A stretch of 64,000 nucleotides of DNA, taken from Pseudomonas sp. RSB 5.4. Lineage in GTDB: Bacteria > Pseudomonadota > Gammaproteobacteria > Pseudomonadales > Pseudomonadaceae. This document shows positions 10,699 to 21,004 of this stretch, piece after piece (position 1 is the stretch's first letter; every line of letters begins with the position of its first letter). The DNA is taken from the NCBI RefSeq assembly GCF_037126175.1, contig NZ_CP146986.1, positions 4,287,001-4,351,000 of the forward strand, read 5' to 3'. The notes beneath the pieces were generated by a model, which worked only from the letters and a program-made list of their open reading frames with translations, did not search any database and was not told the DNA's origin. The position numbers were made by a program, and so were the translations under genes.

Positions 10699-12006
10699 GG
10701 TTCATCACGGATTACCGGGAAAGACGCTCTTGATCTTCATGAAAAAGAATTCGCTATCCCGGTAACCGTACGCCATCCGCTTGATGACCTTTATTCGATT
10801 GTTTATTCCTTCCAACTGACCGGTGTGCATCGGCCAGCGAACCCGGCTCACGATGCCCCGCCAGTAACCCTTTAGCCGTGTGGCGAACTGGATCAGAGCT
10901 GGAATTTCGCTTTCATGCGCATGGCGCAGCCATTGCTTCCAGGCCGATCGCCAACCCCAGGCAGTACTCGGGGTCCAGAGTGTTTTGAGTTCAGCCTTCA
11001 TCAAGTAGACCGTCATCAACGCTTGATTGGCCGCCAGCAGATCCTCCAGGCGGACCTGTTGTTCCGGCGTTTTCAAGTTCTGCGGATTGCGCAGCAACAG
11101 CCATCGCGCCTGCTTGATGACCTTGCGGGCCGGCTTGTCGTGACGCAACCGGTTAGCCTCGTCAACGCGGACCCGATCAATCACCTCTCGGCCATATTTG
11201 GCCACTACATGGAAGAGGTCGTAGATCACTCGCGCGTTGGGACAGTGCTGGCGAACCTCCAGGTCAAAAGCGGTATTCATGTCCATCGCCACCGCTTCGA
11301 TGCGTGCGCATCCCTCGGGCCCCAGCTCTTCGAAGAAGGGCCTGACCGCTGCTCGGCTGCGGCCTTCACCGATCCACAGCACGCGGCGTGTATCCGCATC
11401 CAGCACCACGCTGGCGTAACGATGACCTTTGAACAGGGCGAATTCGTCCATCACCAGACGTCGCGGTTGTGCCGTTGGCAAAATGCTCAACGCCGCTTGC
11501 AAGGCTCGACGCTCCAGCAACCGTACGGTGTCCCAATGCAGCCCGAACAGTTGAGCCACGTGCAGTGTGGGGAGGCGTTCGCAGGCCTGAATGACCGCCT
11601 CGGCCAAACGCCGCGTCATGCGGGCATAGCGGTCCAGCCAACTGACGGCCTCCATACGTTTACCACAGTCACGACAGACAACACGCCTGAGCAACACGCT
11701 GAGGCGCACCGCACGGCCGAGAATCGGTAAATCGCGGACGGTTCGTTCGCAATACTCATGTGTGGTTGAACAGGGTTTCTGGCAGCCGCCACAGGAAGGA
11801 AATCGGGTGGCGTGGGGAATCAGTTCGATCTGTAGGGCGTCACCATCAGGCTTGATGTTGACGACAGAAAAGCCCTCCCAAAACGGAAGGAAAGTATTAA
11901 TATCGCGCATAAGAACGCCGGTTTGTTAGATGTGTTTGCTCGCACGAACATCATCAATCAAATCGGCGTTCTTGTTTCTGTGTTTCCCGGGATTCCGTGA
12001 AGAACC
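10699..12006 (-). mobile_element. Intact ISL3-family insertion sequence, 1308 bp
   Basis: Imperfect terminal inverted repeats of about 24 bp: the left end reads GGTTCATCACGGATTACCGG and the inverted right end GGTTCTTCACGGAATCCCGG, both continuing GAAA. The element is flanked by a perfect 8-bp direct repeat TTTTTTAT (10691-10698 and 12007-12014), the target-site length expected for ISL3. It carries one transposase gene on the minus strand and no passenger genes. Intact ends, clean duplication and full-length ORF suggest a recent insertion. Confidence 0.93.
10705..11910 (-). CDS. tnpA: ISL3-family transposase
   Basis: DDE transposase of 401 aa. The N-terminal zinc-binding region has paired cysteines (CGGC at about 40-43, CRDCGKR near 80). 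The catalytic domain shows the first aspartate in LVMDEFALFKGHR, the second in VAMDMNTAFD and the glutamate in GQLEGINNRIKVIKR. The stop codon lies inside the left inverted repeat. No frameshift or internal stop is seen, so it is probably active. Confidence 0.93.
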   Translation of the reverse strand: MRDINTFLPFWEGFSVVNIKPDGDALQIELIPHATRFPSCGGCQKPCSTTHEYCERTVRDLPILGRAVRLSVLLRRVVCRDCGKRMEAVSWLDRYARMTRRLAEAVIQACERLPTLHVAQLFGLHWDTVRLLERRALQAALSILPTAQPRRLVMDEFALFKGHRYASVVLDADTRRVLWIGEGRSRAAVRPFFEELGPEGCARIEAVAMDMNTAFDLEVRQHCPNARVIYDLFHVVAKYGREVIDRVRVDEANRLRHDKPARKVIKQARWLLLRNPQNLKTPEQQVRLEDLLAANQALMTVYLMKAELKTLWTPSTAWGWRSAWKQWLRHAHESEIPALIQFATRLKGYWRGIVSRVRWPMHTGQLEGINNRIKVIKRMAYGYRDSEFFFMKIKSVFPGNP

Positions 12007-12045
12007 TTTTTTATTGGGTTCGACTTGAGTGCGGGTGTGGACCTG

Positions 12046-12194
12046 CCCCTCACCCCAGCCCTCTCCCGAGGGAGAGGGAGCCGATCCGTGTTGTTTTCAA
12101 AGCCTGACTTCGACCCGATATTTCAGGTCGGCGTAACTCGACCATTCATCTCGGTCAGTCCCCTCTCCCTCGGGGAGAGGGTTAGGGTGAGGGG
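12046..12194. repeat. Paired G/C-rich inverted repeat (CCCTCTCCC family)
   Basis: Two facing copies of a 35-bp sequence, CCCCTCACCC(C/T)A(G/A)CCCTC followed by TCCC(C)GAGGGAGAGGG, at 12046-12080 and 12160-12194. Each copy is itself a hairpin and the right copy is followed by T5. It lies between ppx/IS and the 3' end of ppk and probably helps end both convergent transcripts. Confidence 0.75.
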
Positions 12195-12212
12195 TTTTTG
12201 ACCTTCAAGGCC

Positions 12213-14438
12213 TCAGCTGCTCACCGGCAGAATCGGGCTGCCCAGCCGCTCCAGCAACGTCGCCTGCGCACTGCGCGGGTTCTGGTTGCCGGTTGGCGTG
12301 TTGCGGATGTAGCGGCCATCCGACTGCAGGCTCCAGCTGTGGGTGTTGTCGGTCAGGTACAGCTCCAGCTCTTTCTTCACGCGGGTCAGCAGCTTCTTGC
12401 CTTCCACCGGGAAGCAAGTCTCGACGCGCTTGTCGAGGTTGCGCTCCATCCAGTCGGCGCTGGAGAGGAACATCTGCTCCTCGCCACCGTTGAGGAAGTA
12501 GAACACCCGGGTGTGCTCGAGGAAGCGACCGATGATCGAGCGCACATGGATGTTGTGCGAAACCCCGGCGATGCCCGGACGCAGGCAGCACATGCCACGC
12601 ACCACTAGGTCGATGCGCACGCCGGACTGGCTGGCCTTGTACAGCGCGCGGATGATCTTCGGATCGGTCAGCGAGTTGAACTTGGCGATGATGTGCGCCG
12701 GTTTGCCATCGAGAGCGAACTGGGTCTCCCGGGCAATCATGTCGAGCATGCCCTTCTTCAGGGTGAACGGCGCATGCAGCAGCTTCTTCATGCGCAGGGT
12801 TTTACCCATGCCGATCAACTGGCTGAACAGTTTGCCGACGTCTTCGCAAAGCGCGTCATCGGAGGTCAACAGGCTGTAGTCGGTGTACAGACGGGCGTTG
12901 CCGGCGTGGTAGTTACCGGTGCCGAGGTGCGCGTAACGCACGATCTCGCCGGCCTCGCGACGCAGGATCAGCATCATCTTGGCGTGGGTCTTGAAGCCGA
13001 CCACGCCGTAGATCACTACCGCACCGGCCGCTTGCAGACGGCTGGCCAGTTGCAGGTTGGATTCTTCGTCGAAGCGTGCGCGCAGTTCGATGACCGCGGT
13101 CACTTCCTTGCCGTTACGCGCGGCGTCCACCAGCGCATCGACGATTTCCGAGTTGGCGCCGGAGCGGTACAGGGTCTGACGCACGGCCAGAACATGCGGG
13201 TCTTTCGCCGCTTGGCGCAGCAGGTCGACCACCGGGGTGAACGACTCGAACGGGTGCAGCAAGAGGATGTCCTGTTTGCTCACCACGCTGAAAATGTTCT
13301 CGCTGTTCTGCAGCAGTTTCGGGATCTGCGGGGTGAACGGCGTGTATTGCAATTCCGGGTGGCTGTCCAGACCGGTGATGCTGAACAGACGGGTCAGGTT
13401 GACCGGGCCGTTGACCTGATACAGCTCGGTCTCGCTCAGGTTGAACTGCTTGAGCAGGTAGTCCGACAGGTGTTTCGGGCACGTGTCGGCGACTTCCAGA
13501 CGCACCGCATCACCGTAGCGCCGCGAGAACAGTTCGCCACGCAGGGCGCGCGCCAGGTCTTCGACGTCTTCGGAGTCGAGCGCCAGGTCGGCGTTTCGGG
13601 TCAGACGGAACTGGTAGCAGCCCTTGACCTTCATGCCCTGGAACAGGTCATCGGCGTGGGCGTGGATCATCGACGAGAGGAACACATAGTTGTCGCCCGG
13701 GCCGCCGACCTCCTCCGGAACCTTGATGATCCGTGGCAGCAGACGCGGTGCCGGGATGATCGCCAGACCGGAGTCGCGACCGAAGGCGTCGATGCCTTCC
13801 AGTTCGACGATGAAGTTCAGGCTCTTGTTCACCAGCAACGGGAACGGGTGCGTCGGGTCGAGGCCGATCGGGGTGATGATCGGTGCGATCTCATCGCGGA
13901 AGTAGCGGCGCACCCAGGTCTTGATCTTGGTCGTCCAGTGACGGCGACGGATAAAGCGCACCTGATGCTTTTCCAGCTCCGGCAGCAGGATGTCGTTGAG
14001 GATCGCGTACTGGCGGTCAACGTGACCGTGCACCAGCTCGCTGATCCGCGCCAGCGCCTGATGCGGTTGCAGACCGTCGGCACCGGCCTGTTCGCGGGCG
14101 AAGGTGATCTGCTTCTTCAGGCCGGCGACGCGGATCTCGAAGAATTCATCGAGGTTGCTGGAGAAGATCAGCAGGAACTTCAGCCGCTCCAGCAACGGAT
14201 AGGACTCGTCCAGCGCCTGTTCCAGCACGCGGATGTTGAACTGCAGTTGCGAGAGCTCGCGGTGGATGTACAGGCTGCTGTCATCCAGCCCTGGGATTGC
14301 AATCACTGGCGCCGCCGCGACGGGCTCGGTGACCGGCGCGGGTGGCGCAGGCTCCAGTTCCGGCGGGGTTTCGGTGATTTGCTCCACCACCGGTTGAGCT
14401 TCTTTTACTGCAGTTTCAGTGAGTCCTTCGGTATTCAT
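12213..14438 (-). CDS. ppk: Polyphosphate kinase 1
   Basis: Makes inorganic polyphosphate reversibly from ATP. Length 741 aa, against about 690 for the E. coli enzyme. The extra length is an N-terminal tail (residues 1-52) rich in Pro, Ala and Glu. The core starts at [12 protein letters not shown]. The autophosphorylated histidine is H485 (GFKTHAKMM) and the second catalytic histidine H642 ([10 protein letters not shown]), both in the C-terminal PLD-like domains. It is transcribed away from hemB's end with 18 bp between them, so cotranscription after hemB is likely. Confidence 0.97.
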   Translation of the reverse strand: MNTEGLTETAVKEAQPVVEQITETPPELEPAPPAPVTEPVAAAPVIAIPGLDDSSLYIHRELSQLQFNIRVLEQALDESYPLLERLKFLLIFSSNLDEFFEIRVAGLKKQITFAREQAGADGLQPHQALARISELVHGHVDRQYAILNDILLPELEKHQVRFIRRRHWTTKIKTWVRRYFRDEIAPIITPIGLDPTHPFPLLVNKSLNFIVELEGIDAFGRDSGLAIIPAPRLLPRIIKVPEEVGGPGDNYVFLSSMIHAHADDLFQGMKVKGCYQFRLTRNADLALDSEDVEDLARALRGELFSRRYGDAVRLEVADTCPKHLSDYLLKQFNLSETELYQVNGPVNLTRLFSITGLDSHPELQYTPFTPQIPKLLQNSENIFSVVSKQDILLLHPFESFTPVVDLLRQAAKDPHVLAVRQTLYRSGANSEIVDALVDAARNGKEVTAVIELRARFDEESNLQLASRLQAAGAVVIYGVVGFKTHAKMMLILRREAGEIVRYAHLGTGNYHAGNARLYTDYSLLTSDDALCEDVGKLFSQLIGMGKTLRMKKLLHAPFTLKKGMLDMIARETQFALDGKPAHIIAKFNSLTDPKIIRALYKASQSGVRIDLVVRGMCCLRPGIAGVSHNIHVRSIIGRFLEHTRVFYFLNGGEEQMFLSSADWMERNLDKRVETCFPVEGKKLLTRVKKELELYLTDNTHSWSLQSDGRYIRNTPTGNQNPRSAQATLLERLGSPILPVSS

Positions 14439-14456
14439 CGAATGTTCCTGGGAGGG

Positions 14457-15596
<1,140 letters not shown>

Positions 15597-15677
15597 TCAC
15601 GTCGAGACACATTTCGACACTTTCCTGAATGTGTCCGAAGGGTTAGGCTGCGCGTTCATTTCGCCAGCACCCAGACA

Positions 15678-16328
15678 ATGCTCCAACAATTTCTGCATGA
15701 CTTCGGCTACTTTGCCTTGTTCCTCGGCACGTTCTTCGAAGGCGAAACCATTCTGGTGCTCGCAGGCTTCCTCGCGTTCCGTGGATACATGGACATCAAC
15801 CTGGTGGTGGTCGTGGCGTTCTTCGGCAGCTATGCCGGCGATCAGCTGTGGTACTTCCTGGGGCGCAAGCACGGGCGCAAATTACTGGCGCGCAAACCGC
15901 GCTGGCAGATGATGGGCGACCGCGCGCTGGAACACATCCGCAAGCATCCGGACATCTGGGTCCTGAGCTTCCGCTTCGTCTATGGCCTGCGCACGGTGAT
16001 GCCGGTGGCGATCGGTCTGTCGGGATATCCGCCGGGACGTTATCTGCTGCTCAACGGCATCGGCGCGGCAATCTGGGCCACCGCCCTCGCGGCAGCCGCC
16101 TACCACTTCGGCGCGGTGCTCGAAGGCATGCTCGGCAGCATCAAGAAGTACGAACTGTGGGTGCTCGGCGCGCTGTTGGTACTGGGTGTCGGCCTGTGGC
16201 TGCGTCGCCGCTTCAAGAATGCGCGCCTGGCCAAGCAGGTTTACGCCGACGAGCAAGCCGCAAAAGCGGCGCACCTGCTCCAAGCGGAGCAAACCAAACC
16301 CGCCGAACCTAAGACGCCAGCCGAGTAA
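15678..16328 (+). CDS. DedA-family membrane protein
   Basis: Inner-membrane protein of the DedA/SNARE-associated (VTT) family, 216 aa, thought to flip undecaprenyl phosphate or phospholipids. Shows the family pattern FEGETILVLAGFLA, the GDQLWYFLGRKHG block near residue 55 and FRFVYGLRTVMPVAIGLS near 98, then a C-terminal helix and an Ala/Lys/Glu-rich tail. Its last 20 bp overlap the 3' end of the convergent hydroxylase gene. Confidence 0.9.
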   Translation: MLQQFLHDFGYFALFLGTFFEGETILVLAGFLAFRGYMDINLVVVVAFFGSYAGDQLWYFLGRKHGRKLLARKPRWQMMGDRALEHIRKHPDIWVLSFRFVYGLRTVMPVAIGLSGYPPGRYLLLNGIGAAIWATALAAAAYHFGAVLEGMLGSIKKYELWVLGALLVLGVGLWLRRRFKNARLAKQVYADEQAAKAAHLLQAEQTKPAEPKTPAE

Positions 16329-17544
16329 CGCGCTGGCGACAGCCATACAGCCCGATGCCGCTGAGCAGGCTGTAACCGAGCAAACCAGCCCAGGCCAACG
16401 GGCTGGCCGGCCATAGCCCGAGCAGCGGCGCCAGCCACACCAGCGGCACGTTCGACCCCAGCCGCAGCAGCTCGACCTTCAACGCCCACGGGCGATTCTC
16501 CAGGGCCACGCCCAGCGCAAACAAACCCCACGCCACCGCGCCCCAACCGAGCAGCAGCGCGGCGGTCGGCAGTTGCTGCGCCTGACCCATCAGGTAACTG
16601 CCCAGCGCGATATAGACGCAGAACTGCAACGCCACGTAGCTCTTTCGACGACTGTCGAGCGGCACTTCGAATTTGCGGAAACGGCTCAGGTCCGGTTTGT
16701 TCAGCGGGTACTTCGCCGCGACATCCGCCGGACGCCAGCCAGTGCGCATGAACCAGATTCGCAGCTTGTCCCACGGGCGTTCGGCGCGACGTGCGTCGTC
16801 CCACAGCTGCGCATAAAACTGCACATTGGCCCACAGCGGATTCCAGCTCGCCAGCGGCGTGGTCACACCGAAAATTACCGGTTCGTTGTCGTCCTCTTCC
16901 TGAAAGGTACCGAACAGCCGATCCCAAAGAATGAACACCCCGCCGTAGTTGCGATCCATGTAGAGAGCGTTCTGTGCATGGTGGGCCCGATGATTGGATG
17001 GCGTAACGAAGAACCACTCGAACCAGCCGAGCTTGGGAATGTGCCGGGTGTGAACCCAGAACTGATACAGCAGATTCATCGCCGCGACGCTGACAAACAC
17101 CAGCAGCGGCACGCCGAGCACGGCCATCGGCAAATAGAAGATCCAGCCCAGCAGAAACCCGGTACTGGTCTGGCGCAACGCCGTGGAGAGGTTGTACTCC
17201 TCGCTCTGGTGATGCACCGAGTGCGCGGCCCAGAGAATGTTGCGCTCGTGGCCCAACCGGTGCAGCCAGTAATAGCAGAAGTCATAGAAGACGAAGGCCA
17301 ACACCCAGACCCAGAGGCTGTCCGCCGACAACCTGATCAGCGCCAGATGATCCAGGGCAAACGCATACGTCAGCAGTCCAACCCCCTTGGTCAGCAGGCC
17401 GGTAGTGGTCGACAACACCCCGGCGCTGAGACTGTTTACCGAGTCGGCGAGGCGATAGTGGCTGGTCCCGCGCCAACGATCGGCAAACAGTTCGGCGGCC
17501 ATCAGCACGAAGAAAAACGGCACTGCATACAGAATGAAGTCCAT
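16309..17544 (-). CDS. Sterol desaturase / fatty acid hydroxylase family protein
   Basis: Membrane di-iron oxygenase of unknown substrate, 411 aa. Helices in the first half surround the histidine boxes H-x3-H (95-99), H-x2-HH (108-112), and H-x2-HH (185-189), which bind the metals. Further hydrophobic helices fill the last third (about 310-400), longer than a minimal hydroxylase. The ATG at 17544 was chosen over an in-frame start 54 bp upstream because membrane segment 1 begins right after it. It may hydroxylate a lipid; ornithine-lipid or sterol-like acceptors cannot be separated by sequence alone. Confidence 0.88.
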   Translation of the reverse strand: MDFILYAVPFFFVLMAAELFADRWRGTSHYRLADSVNSLSAGVLSTTTGLLTKGVGLLTYAFALDHLALIRLSADSLWVWVLAFVFYDFCYYWLHRLGHERNILWAAHSVHHQSEEYNLSTALRQTSTGFLLGWIFYLPMAVLGVPLLVFVSVAAMNLLYQFWVHTRHIPKLGWFEWFFVTPSNHRAHHAQNALYMDRNYGGVFILWDRLFGTFQEEDDNEPVIFGVTTPLASWNPLWANVQFYAQLWDDARRAERPWDKLRIWFMRTGWRPADVAAKYPLNKPDLSRFRKFEVPLDSRRKSYVALQFCVYIALGSYLMGQAQQLPTAALLLGWGAVAWGLFALGVALENRPWALKVELLRLGSNVPLVWLAPLLGLWPASPLAWAGLLGYSLLSGIGLYGCRQRVTRLAS

Positions 17545-17658
17545 GGCGCGCCCCGCTCGGATTCTATGGACAGATCCTAGGTGTAGCCGTCCTTTCACCC
17601 TATGGCAACGCGCGACAATTTAGTGGACATTTAGCGCCATGAACCTGGAGAGAAACCC

Positions 17659-18327
17659 ATGAGCAAAAAAGTTGCAGTGATCCTGTCCGGCAGCGGCGTG
17701 TACGACGGCGCCGAGATCCACGAGAGCGTCATCACCCTGCTACGCCTGGATCAACGTGGCGCGCAGGTGCAATGCTTTGCCCCGAACATCGCGCAATTGC
17801 ATGTAATCAATCACCTGACCGGTGAAGAAATGCCCGAGACGCGCAACGTGCTGGTGGAGTCGGCGCGCATTGCCCGCGGCAACATCAAGGACATCCGCGA
17901 GGCCGACGTCGAAGACTTCGACGCGCTGATCGTGCCCGGTGGCTTTGGCGCTGCGAAAAACCTCTCGAACTTCGCCGTCGAAGGCGCCGGCTGCAGCGTG
18001 CAGCCGCAAGTGCTGGAACTGGCCGAAGCGTTTGCCGAAGCGGGTAAACCGGTAGGTCTGATGTGCATCTCACCGGCGCTGGCAGCGAAGATCTACGGCC
18101 CGGGCGTGACCTGCACCATCGGCAACGATACCGACACCGCCACCGCGATGAACAAGATGGGCGCCACCCACGAAGACTGCGCGGTGACCGACATTATCGA
18201 AGACAAGGCACGCAAACTGGTGACGACCCCGGCTTACATGCTGGCGCAGAACATCAGTGAAGCGGCTTCGGGGATCAACAAACTGGTCGACCGAGTGCTC
18301 GAACTCACCCACGAGAACGATGTTTGA
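17659..18327 (+). CDS. elbB: ElbB, DJ-1/PfpI-superfamily glyoxalase-like protein
   Basis: Cytoplasmic protein of the ES1/ElbB branch of the DJ-1 superfamily; the E. coli member has weak glyoxalase activity. 222 aa, beginning MSKKVAVILSGSGVYDGAEI. The nucleophile-elbow cysteine is C136 in LMCISPALAAK and the oxyanion loop GGFGAAKNLSNFA lies near 95-107. The name comes from an early association with isoprenoid synthesis, which remains uncertain. It is followed by a REP pair. Confidence 0.93.
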   Translation: MSKKVAVILSGSGVYDGAEIHESVITLLRLDQRGAQVQCFAPNIAQLHVINHLTGEEMPETRNVLVESARIARGNIKDIREADVEDFDALIVPGGFGAAKNLSNFAVEGAGCSVQPQVLELAEAFAEAGKPVGLMCISPALAAKIYGPGVTCTIGNDTDTATAMNKMGATHEDCAVTDIIEDKARKLVTTPAYMLAQNISEAASGINKLVDRVLELTHENDV

Positions 18328-18350
18328 TCTCTGACTGCATGCAGAGCGAA

Positions 18351-18441
18351 ATGTGGGAGCGGGCTTGCTCGCGAAAGCGGTGTGTCATTCCAATCAATGT
18401 TGTCTGATACGACGCCTTCGCGAGCAAGCCCGCTCCTACAT
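18351..18441. repeat. REP inverted pair
   Basis: TGTGGGAGCGGGCTTGCTCG and its inverted partner about 40 bp apart, between elbB and the convergent yaiI-like gene. Confidence 0.9.
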
Positions 18442-18457
18442 GGGATTTGTGTTTGGC

Positions 18458-18913
18458 TCAGGGTTTGCGGATCAGCCGCGTGAGGATCCGGTCCAGCGCA
18501 TTGGCAAACGCCTGCTTCTCGCGCTCGCCGAACGGTGCCGGGCCGCCGCTGATCTGGCCCTGTTCGCGCAGGTCGGTGAACAGGTTGCGCACCGCCAGTC
18601 GCTCGCCCATGTTCTGCGCGTCGAACTCCTTGCCGCGCGGATCCAGCGCCGCCACGCCCTTCTTCACCAGACGATCGGCCAGCGGAATATCGCTGCAGAT
18701 CACCAGCTCTCCGGGCACGGCGTGCTCGACCAGATAATCGTCCGCCGCATCCGGGCCGCTGGGCACCACGATCAGTTTGACAATGGCCAGCCCCGGTTTG
18801 GTCTGTGGCTGCCCGGCCACCAGCACCACTTCGAACTGGCGCTTGAGGGCGAACTTCACCACCAGATCCTTGGCGGCCCGTGGGCAGGCGTCGGCATCGA
18901 TCCATACACGCAT
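18458..18913 (-). CDS. YaiI/YqxD family protein (DUF188)
   Basis: 151-aa member of the UPF0178 family, a PIN-like fold of unknown function. Starts MRVWIDADACPRAAKDLV with the conserved acidic DADACP motif, and later carries CSDIPLADRLV and SGGPAPFGEREKQAFAN. The ATG at 18913 has GAGAGGAAAAG upstream; a longer ORF begins in REP sequence and is rejected. It sits alone between two REP pairs. Confidence 0.92.
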   Translation of the reverse strand: MRVWIDADACPRAAKDLVVKFALKRQFEVVLVAGQPQTKPGLAIVKLIVVPSGPDAADDYLVEHAVPGELVICSDIPLADRLVKKGVAALDPRGKEFDAQNMGERLAVRNLFTDLREQGQISGGPAPFGEREKQAFANALDRILTRLIRKP

Positions 18914-18936
18914 CTTCTTTTCCTCTCTTAAAAGCA

Positions 18937-19000
18937 TCGCGGGCAAGCCACGCTCCCACAAGGTTAACGCTAAACCTGTGGGAGCGGGCTTGCCCGCGAA
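18937..19000. repeat. REP inverted pair
   Basis: TCGCGGGCAAGCC-CGCTCC / GGAGCGGGCTTGCCCGCGA pair, a GGGCAAGCC variant of the family, between the YaiI and FTR1 genes. Confidence 0.88.
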
Positions 19001-19022
19001 TGTGAGCGCCAGCGAATGCTTT

Positions 19023-20918
19023 TTAAGCGACGACCCGCCGCTTCTCGGCTATCCGGCTGCGCCCATACAACACAACAATCGCCAGAATCGCCAGCGCCTG
19101 CGCCGTCAGCGAATAAGCATCGGCGTGAATCCCCAGCCAGTCGAATTCAAAGAACGCCACTGGCCGCGTGCCAAAGATCCCGGCTTCCTGCAGCGCTTTC
19201 ACACCATGCCCGGCAAACACCACCGACAGCGCACAGAGCAGACCGGCGTTGATGCTGAAGAACAACGTCAGCGGCAGTTTCGCCGAGCCGCGCAGGATCA
19301 CCCAGGCCAGACCGATCAGCAGCACCAGCGCCGTCGCACCACCGGCCAACACCGCGTCGTGCCCGGCGGGGCCGGCCTGCAGCCACAGGGTTTCGTAGAA
19401 CAGGATCACTTCGAACAACTCGCGGTACACCGAGAAGAACGCGAGGATCGCGAAGCCGAAACGCCCGCCGCCGCCCACCAGACTCTGCTTGATGTAATCC
19501 TGCCAGGCCGCCGCGTGCCGCCGGTCGTGCATCCACACGCCGAGCCACAGCACCATGACGCTGGCGAACAGCGCCGTAGCGCCCTCAAGCAGTTCCCGCT
19601 GCGAGCCGCTGACGTCGATCACATACGCCGCCAGCGCCCAGGTACCAAGCCCGGCGAGCAGCGCCAGGCCCCAACCGATGTTGACGCTGCGCACTGCCGA
19701 CTGCTGGCCGGTGTTGCGCAGGAACGCGAGGATCGCCGCCAGCACCAGAATCGCTTCGAGGCCTTCGCGCAGCAGAATCAACAGGCCGGAAATGAAGCTC
19801 AGCGACCAGCTCAGGCCATCGCTGCCGAGCAGTTCGGCGGACTCTTTCAATTTGCCCTTGGCCGCGTCCAGACGCTGCTCGGCTTGCGCCACCGGCAAGC
19901 CGTCCTGCAACGACTGACGGTAGGCCATCAGCGATTTTTCGGTGTCCTTGCGCACGTTGGCGTCGACGTTATCCAGCGAGCTTTCGACCAGTTCAAAACC
20001 TTCCAGATACGCCGCCACCGACAGGTCATAGGCCTGATCGTGATCACCGGCACGATACGCGGCCAGGCTCTTGTCCAGCGTGGCGGCGGTGTAATCGAGC
20101 AACTGCGCCGGGCCGCGCTTGACCTGCGGTGGCTGGGCGCGCTGAGCACGGAAGGTCGCCGCCGCTTGCGGGCCTTCGGCGGCCTGCACCTCGGCCGGGG
20201 TCTGGCGCGCCAGATCAGCGATGTTGAAGGTCTTGTCGGACTTGGCTGCGGCCGGGTCGGCACTGAAACCGGCAATGTAGGTCGCCAGATCCCAACGCTG
20301 ACGGTCGTCCAGTTGATCGGCGAACGCCGGCATGTCCGTGCCTTCGACGCCTTGGCCGAGGGTGCTGTAGATCGCGTACAGGCTCAGGTGATCGATGCGT
20401 GCGGCATCGCGCAGATTGGCCGGCGGCGGCGTCATGCCGAGGCCCGCCGGGCCGTCGCCGGCACCGCTGGCGCCGTGACACACCGAGCAGTTCTGAGCGT
20501 ACAGCGGCGCGCCCCGGGTCGGATCGGGAGTGATGATCGGCGCCTGGCTGACTTCATACGCCACCGCCAGTTGCGCCCCCAGTTGCCGGGCCTGACGCGC
20601 GACTTCAGCGCCGTCCTGCTTCGCGGTGATAGCCGCATGCAAAGCCTCGACGCCCTGCTCCAGCGCCGCCTTCTCCGGTTTGGCCGGCAGGCCGCCGATC
20701 AACCCCTGCAACACCTGGGTGAATTCCAGTTGCTCACGGTACTCGCCGTCGTCGACGACCTTGCCCGCCTCGACCGTCGGCGGGTAGTCGGCGCTGATGT
20801 AATCGAGCAGGTGCAGCGCCTGCGGGGCGCCTTCCACGGTGTCGGCCAGCAGGCTGGAACTGCTCAGGGCCAACAGAGGGAACACCAGCCAGGCCAGGAA
20901 TCGGGACGCGGCAGTCAT
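19023..20918 (-). CDS. Cytochrome c-FTR1 family high-affinity iron permease (fusion protein)
   Basis: 631-aa fusion of a periplasmic cytochrome c and an FTR1 ferrous/ferric permease. A signal peptide (1-25) is followed by a c-type heme site CSVCH (144-148) with likely distal ligand M196 in GTDMPAF, a helical linker (about 270-365), then about seven membrane segments. Both REXXE iron motifs are present: REGLE at 384-388 and RELFE at 499-503. Elsewhere FTR1 acts with separate periplasmic oxidase or cytochrome partners (EfeOB), so the heme domain probably oxidises Fe(II) during uptake. It is monocistronic here. Confidence 0.92.
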   Translation of the reverse strand: MTAASRFLAWLVFPLLALSSSSLLADTVEGAPQALHLLDYISADYPPTVEAGKVVDDGEYREQLEFTQVLQGLIGGLPAKPEKAALEQGVEALHAAITAKQDGAEVARQARQLGAQLAVAYEVSQAPIITPDPTRGAPLYAQNCSVCHGASGAGDGPAGLGMTPPPANLRDAARIDHLSLYAIYSTLGQGVEGTDMPAFADQLDDRQRWDLATYIAGFSADPAAAKSDKTFNIADLARQTPAEVQAAEGPQAAATFRAQRAQPPQVKRGPAQLLDYTAATLDKSLAAYRAGDHDQAYDLSVAAYLEGFELVESSLDNVDANVRKDTEKSLMAYRQSLQDGLPVAQAEQRLDAAKGKLKESAELLGSDGLSWSLSFISGLLILLREGLEAILVLAAILAFLRNTGQQSAVRSVNIGWGLALLAGLGTWALAAYVIDVSGSQRELLEGATALFASVMVLWLGVWMHDRRHAAAWQDYIKQSLVGGGGRFGFAILAFFSVYRELFEVILFYETLWLQAGPAGHDAVLAGGATALVLLIGLAWVILRGSAKLPLTLFFSINAGLLCALSVVFAGHGVKALQEAGIFGTRPVAFFEFDWLGIHADAYSLTAQALAILAIVVLYGRSRIAEKRRVVA

Positions 20919-21004
20919 GAATGAGTCTCAAATGGAAATGCGAAGTTACATATTGTTCACTTCGAACGCTTTTCACTCAAGCTCTGTCGATGCCTCGTGG
21001 CGTT

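Noticed and set aside
9146..12006. IS disrupting polyphosphate metabolism
   Set aside because: Both ppx and ppk reading frames are complete and the terminator hairpin is preserved.
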